A stretch of DNA of 26,771 nucleotides from an uncultured Rivibacter sp. (GTDB taxonomy: Bacteria; Pseudomonadota; Gammaproteobacteria; Burkholderiales; Burkholderiaceae): positions 1 through 26,771 of the forward strand of contig CAMLLU010000077.1 in assembly GCA_946480925.1 (NCBI GenBank), read 5' to 3'. Position numbers and translations under genes: made by a program. The notes beneath the pieces are model-generated. The model saw nothing but the letters and a program-made list of their open reading frames with translations, did no database searches and was not told the DNA's origin. Of this stretch, positions 24,152 through 26,771 are shown one piece after another (positions within the stretch are counted from its first letter, which is position 1; each line of letters opens with the position of its first letter).

Positions 24152-24687
24152 TTGTTGTTCTCCTTATTCTTCGTAGCCGATGCCGCCTGCTCGGCTTCGT
24201 AGGCGGCGTTGCGTTTGTCCATGATGCTGGGCGGCAGCTTGGCCTCCTCGCCCTTGAGGGGGTAGTCCGGGTGGCCCAGGAACGTCATTCCTGCAAAGAC
24301 CTTGATCTCGCCGCTGCGCAGGAAGTGCACGTTCAGGCCGCCAGCCTTCTTGGCCTCATACCGCGGAACGGGCACGTCGCGCTCATGGATCACGCCGTCG
24401 TAGTCTTCCCACTTGACTCGCACCTTCAAGCCTTCGTGCCAGGGGTTCGGCAATTCGACGCAGCAGACGAAGGAGCCACCGCCTGATCCTGAATCGATGT
24501 TCCCACCCCATTGCCCGTTAACGTAGAAGGCGCCGATGAAACGGTCGGTGTGGTTGTAGCCGGTGAGTTCGGCATTGACTGTCTTGCGCGACAGGTTGAC
24601 TGTTGAGTCGTCGCATGCGCTCAGCCAGAGCGGGGCCGCTATGGCCACGACGAAAAAAATGCGCTTTGCAATCATGAGATGAGTCAT
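24148..24687 (-). CDS. DUF3304 lipoprotein, probable immunity-type partner (copy 2)
   Basis: This 179-residue lipoprotein begins with a signal peptide ending in LWLSAC, so it is anchored in the periplasm. The mature part follows the DUF3304 pattern, with GYNHTDRFIGAFYVNGQWGG, a Gly-rich SGSGGG turn, FVCCVELP with paired Cys, and a W-containing VKWEDYDG. Periplasmic lipoproteins next to Tle effectors commonly neutralise them. That role is inferred from position and is not shown by motif. The C terminus (SATKNKENNK) contains the ribosome-binding site of the phospholipase gene. ATG 24675 is an alternative start. Its first 170 bases overlap the run-on end of copy 1. Confidence 0.85.
   Translation of the reverse strand: MTHLMIAKRIFFVVAIAAPLWLSACDDSTVNLSRKTVNAELTGYNHTDRFIGAFYVNGQWGGNIDSGSGGGSFVCCVELPNPWHEGLKVRVKWEDYDGVIHERDVPVPRYEAKKAGGLNVHFLRSGEIKVFAGMTFLGHPDYPLKGEEAKLPPSIMDKRNAAYEAEQAASATKNKENNK
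24278..24445 (-). repeat. 168-bp identical block, copy in second DUF3304 gene
   Basis: This block is identical base for base to 24825-24992 in the upstream paralogue, an offset of 547 bases. Flanks on both sides diverge. Confidence 0.9.
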
Positions 24688-25198
24688 TGGGGGCGTCTGT
24701 CTTGTGAGGGCCTGAAGCAGCAGAAGCAGCAGCCTGCTCTGCCTCGTAGGCGGCGTTGCGCTTGTCCATGATGCTGGGCGGCAGCTTGGCCTCCTCGCCC
24801 TTGAGCGGATAGTCCGGGTGGCTGAGGAACGTCATTCCTGCAAAGACCTTGATCTCGCCGCTGCGCAGGAAGTGCACGTTCAGGCCGCCAGCCTTCTTGG
24901 CCTCATACCGCGGAACGGGCACGTCGCGCTCATGGATCACGCCGTCGTAGTCTTCCCACTTGACTCGCACCTTCAAGCCTTCGTGCCAGGGGCGAGGCAA
25001 TTCGACGCAGCAGACGAACTTTCCACCGCCGGATCCGGACGTGATGTTGCCGCCCCACTGTCCATTGACGTAGAAGGCACCGATGGTGCCGTCCGTGTGG
25101 TTGTAGCCAGTCAGCTCCGCAGGCACGGACCGGCCCGCACCGTCACAGGCACTCAGCGCGAGGCAGGCTGCGGCTACCAAGCAAGGCAAGGTCTTCAT
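24518..25198 (-). CDS. DUF3304 lipoprotein with run-on C terminus (copy 1)
   Basis: This 226-residue lipoprotein starts at ATG 25198 with MKTLPCLVAAACLALSAC, a lipoprotein signal (the frame is open further upstream, but the leader sets the start). The DUF3304 core is nearly identical to copy 2 from HTDGTIGAFYVNGQWGGN to RNAAYEAEQAA. Instead of ending there, the frame continues through SAASGPHKTDAPND. It then runs 170 bases out of frame through the start and signal-peptide region of copy 2, giving a Arg/His-rich tail of about 55 residues. This looks like a stop lost when the tandem copy formed. A probable immunity role for the neighbouring phospholipase is inferred from context. It starts 23 bases after the DUF4123 stop. 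Confidence 0.8.
   Translation of the reverse strand: MKTLPCLVAAACLALSACDGAGRSVPAELTGYNHTDGTIGAFYVNGQWGGNITSGSGGGKFVCCVELPRPWHEGLKVRVKWEDYDGVIHERDVPVPRYEAKKAGGLNVHFLRSGEIKVFAGMTFLSHPDYPLKGEEAKLPPSIMDKRNAAYEAEQAAASAASGPHKTDAPNDSSHDCKAHFFRRGHSGPALAERMRRLNSQPVAQDSQCRTHRLQPHRPFHRRLLR
24825..24992 (-). repeat. 168-bp identical block, copy in first DUF3304 gene
   Basis: This block is identical to 24278-24445. It encodes the region from about residue 70 of the lipoprotein to the conserved FAGMTFL. Confidence 0.9.
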
Positions 25199-25221
25199 CG
25201 AGCTGTCGTCCGGTGTGCCGC

Positions 25222-26139
25222 CTACGTGCGCTCCGCGGACTCCCACAACGGTGGGCCCGCCTCCCACACCGCGTCGGACAAGCCCTGCAGCTTCTCGTGG
25301 AACTCGTCGAGCGTTGCCGGCGGCTTGCTGATGAATGCCTTGAACTCGGGCTGCTCCATCGCCTTGCCCGAGGTGTAGAGCGCGAGCAGCACGTACTGCG
25401 TCTGGCGGTCGATGTCGGTGAGCTCGGCCTGGATGGCGCGTTGCTGATGGCGCGAGACGAACTGCGACAAGGTGCGTACCGGCACGCGCCTGGTCTCGTC
25501 GGGAATGATCTGGCGCAGGTGCCGCAACAGCACGTCGAGGTCGGCAGCGTCGACGAGCATGCCGTACTGCTCGTCGGACGGCGCCAGCAGCGATTCACCG
25601 AACGGTGGGGTAGCCGGGAAGCCGCCGTCGTGCGCCGCAACGGGCAGGGCCACCACTTGGCCGACGCGGTCGACGTAGTCCCAGCGCAGCGTGCCGGCCG
25701 TGAACGCCTGCGCCTGGGCAGCGCTCAGGCAGGCCAGCAGAACGGGGAGGATTCGCGTGTCATACCAGCGCAGCAGCATGGATTGCCCTTCGGTGAGTCC
25801 GACGATGTGAAAGCGCCGCAGGTGTTCGGCCATGGCCTGCGCCGGGTGCCGGCTCGTCAGCCAGCTCACGGCGGGCGCGCTGAGCACCAATGTTTCGGCC
25901 CAGGCGAACAGCTTCGTCTGCAAGGCCTCGCTCAGCTCGCCGGTGCCGATGACGAGCGGCGCGATCTCGATGAGCGGTGCTTCGGGCGTGCCCTCGAACA
26001 ATGAGCAGTACGGGATGCCCCATCGGTCGAGCTGCGCGTGAGCCCCTTCGGCATGCGACGTGTCCACCACGAGGTGCAGCTGCTCCCCGGCGGCCGCGGC
26101 TTGCGATCGGGCGGCCTGCAGCGTGTTCTGGATGTGCAT
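25222..26139 (-). CDS. DUF4123 type VI effector adaptor (Tap/TEC-like)
   Basis: This 305-residue soluble protein is of the DUF4123 type, a chaperone that loads an effector onto its cognate VgrG and is not itself secreted. The N-terminal half has LHLVVDTSHAEGAHAQLDRW and IPYCSLFEGTPEAPLIEIAPLVI, the usual 'YcSLFeGt...apyLv' region. EHLRRFHIVGLTEGQSMLLRWYDTRILPVLL is the conserved core of the family. ATG 26139 overlaps the vgrG stop as TGATG, so translation is probably coupled. Position between vgrG and the phospholipase gene indicates that its client is the DUF2235 protein. Confidence 0.9.
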   Translation of the reverse strand: MHIQNTLQAARSQAAAAGEQLHLVVDTSHAEGAHAQLDRWGIPYCSLFEGTPEAPLIEIAPLVIGTGELSEALQTKLFAWAETLVLSAPAVSWLTSRHPAQAMAEHLRRFHIVGLTEGQSMLLRWYDTRILPVLLACLSAAQAQAFTAGTLRWDYVDRVGQVVALPVAAHDGGFPATPPFGESLLAPSDEQYGMLVDAADLDVLLRHLRQIIPDETRRVPVRTLSQFVSRHQQRAIQAELTDIDRQTQYVLLALYTSGKAMEQPEFKAFISKPPATLDEFHEKLQGLSDAVWEAGPPLWESAERT

Positions 26140-26771
26140 CAGACAAGCACCCCGGGTGCGCCTTGCTTCATGGCGTTCAACAGACAGCTCTTGCAGGCAG
26201 CCCTTGGCATCGTGGGCAACGTGTAGTTCTGCGTGCCCCCGCCCACCATGCTCTTGATGGCCGCCTTCACGGTGATCTTGCCCGGGCACATCACCGTGAG
26301 CTGGCCGTTTTCCAGCGTGATGCTGGCCCCGCCGGTGGTGGCCAGGGTGATCTTCTTGGGGCTGGCCAAGTCGATCTTGCCGCCCGCACTGGCGATGAGC
26401 AACTGCAGCGCCGCAGCGACCTCCATCGTGTCGCCTTGCGCCTGCAGCACGACATCGCCCTGAGCGGCGCTCAGCTGCAGCCCATGGCCGCCGTCGCCCG
26501 GCTGCACCGCCCCGCCCAGCATCGCAAGGGCCTGCCCGCTGTGCACCCGCAGCGCCCCGCCGCTGGCCAGGCTGCCGTCCTGCCCGGCCCCCAGGTGCAC
26601 CGCCTGCCCGTTGCTGAACTGCAGGTCCTGCCCGGCTGCTATTGCGAGGCCGGCCTTGGCGGCGATGGCAATGAGCGGCTCGCCGCTGTGCGGCACCTGG
26701 GTGTCGCCGGCGGGCTCCTGGTGGTTCAGCGCCTGGTGATGCGCCTTCAGCGGCACCACGTCCTGGCGCAC
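26139..26771 (-). CDS. VgrG spike protein, C-terminal part (cut by window end)
   Basis: At least 210 residues of the C-terminal DUF2345-type region of a VgrG are present; the 5' part lies beyond the window. Residues near the cut (HHQALNHQEPAGDTQVPHSGEPLIAIAAKAGLA) and the beta-rich repeats (GKIDLASPKKITLATTGG, ENGQLTVMCPGKITVKA) are typical of this extension, which lengthens the T6SS spike needle. It ends in TMPRAACKSCLLNAMKQGAPGVLV, a short Cys-containing tail without a separate effector domain. The stop overlaps the start of the DUF4123 gene. Cargo is therefore probably non-covalent, delivered via the adaptor. Confidence 0.92.
   Translation of the reverse strand: MRQDVVPLKAHHQALNHQEPAGDTQVPHSGEPLIAIAAKAGLAIAAGQDLQFSNGQAVHLGAGQDGSLASGGALRVHSGQALAMLGGAVQPGDGGHGLQLSAAQGDVVLQAQGDTMEVAAALQLLIASAGGKIDLASPKKITLATTGGASITLENGQLTVMCPGKITVKAAIKSMVGGGTQNYTLPTMPRAACKSCLLNAMKQGAPGVLV

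Noticed and set aside
1..26771. CRISPR arrays, tRNA or rRNA genes
   Set aside because: No regularly spaced repeats, cloverleaf-like segments or rRNA-like sequence were recognised on reading the window; this was by eye only.

Overview
The window is a high-GC fragment with tightly packed, often overlapping genes. Protein content and regulatory motifs suggest a plant-associated betaproteobacterium of the Burkholderiales, probably a comamonad such as Acidovorax or a relative. This placement is inferred from gene content; no rRNA or other marker gene is present. The first ~115 bases are near-pure G and look like a contig-end artefact.

Left third (1-6.3 kb): accessory genes. A frameshifted Fic-like type III effector (137-1695, minus) lies behind a textbook PIP/hrpII promoter: TTCGC-N15-TTCGC, 31 nt, then TAGGGT. 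A cupin protein, a polytopic membrane protein and a bacteriohemerythrin follow. Next is a YopJ/C55-type effector acetyltransferase (4417-5574, plus) behind a degenerate PIP-like box. No type III secretion machinery is present, so these are scattered HrpX/HrpB-regulon cargo genes. A decayed histidine-kinase fragment closes the region.

Middle (6.3-17.4 kb): two divergent operons. The minus operon encodes a complete RND efflux system, in the order outer-membrane lipoprotein, TTG-started adaptor, HAE1-type pump, with 1-4 base overlaps. The plus operon encodes a MipA/OmpV outer-membrane protein, an OmpR-type response regulator, its sensor kinase, an SDR oxidoreductase and a lipoprotein alpha/beta hydrolase. 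The ~155-bp divergent region holds CTTAC-N6-CTTAC (11-bp period) and a mirror-image GTAAG-N6-GTAAT. The likeliest reading is that the local regulator drives both operons.

An IS701-family element (17380-18856, CTAG duplications) inserted exactly at the hydrolase stop codon. It left the protein intact but separated the gene from a hairpin terminator that now sits beyond the IS. A UvrD-like helicase (minus) and a ~160-bp imperfect palindromic repeat follow.

Right end (21.3-26.8 kb): a minus-strand type VI secretion cargo cassette, transcribed as vgrG (3' end only in the window), a DUF4123 adaptor, two tandem DUF3304 lipoproteins, a DUF2235/Tle1-like phospholipase effector, and a protein with three AP2-like repeats. 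The tandem lipoproteins share a 168-bp perfectly identical block. The upstream copy has lost its natural stop and runs 170 bp into its neighbour. The AP2-repeat protein at the end of this cassette is the least explained gene in the window.
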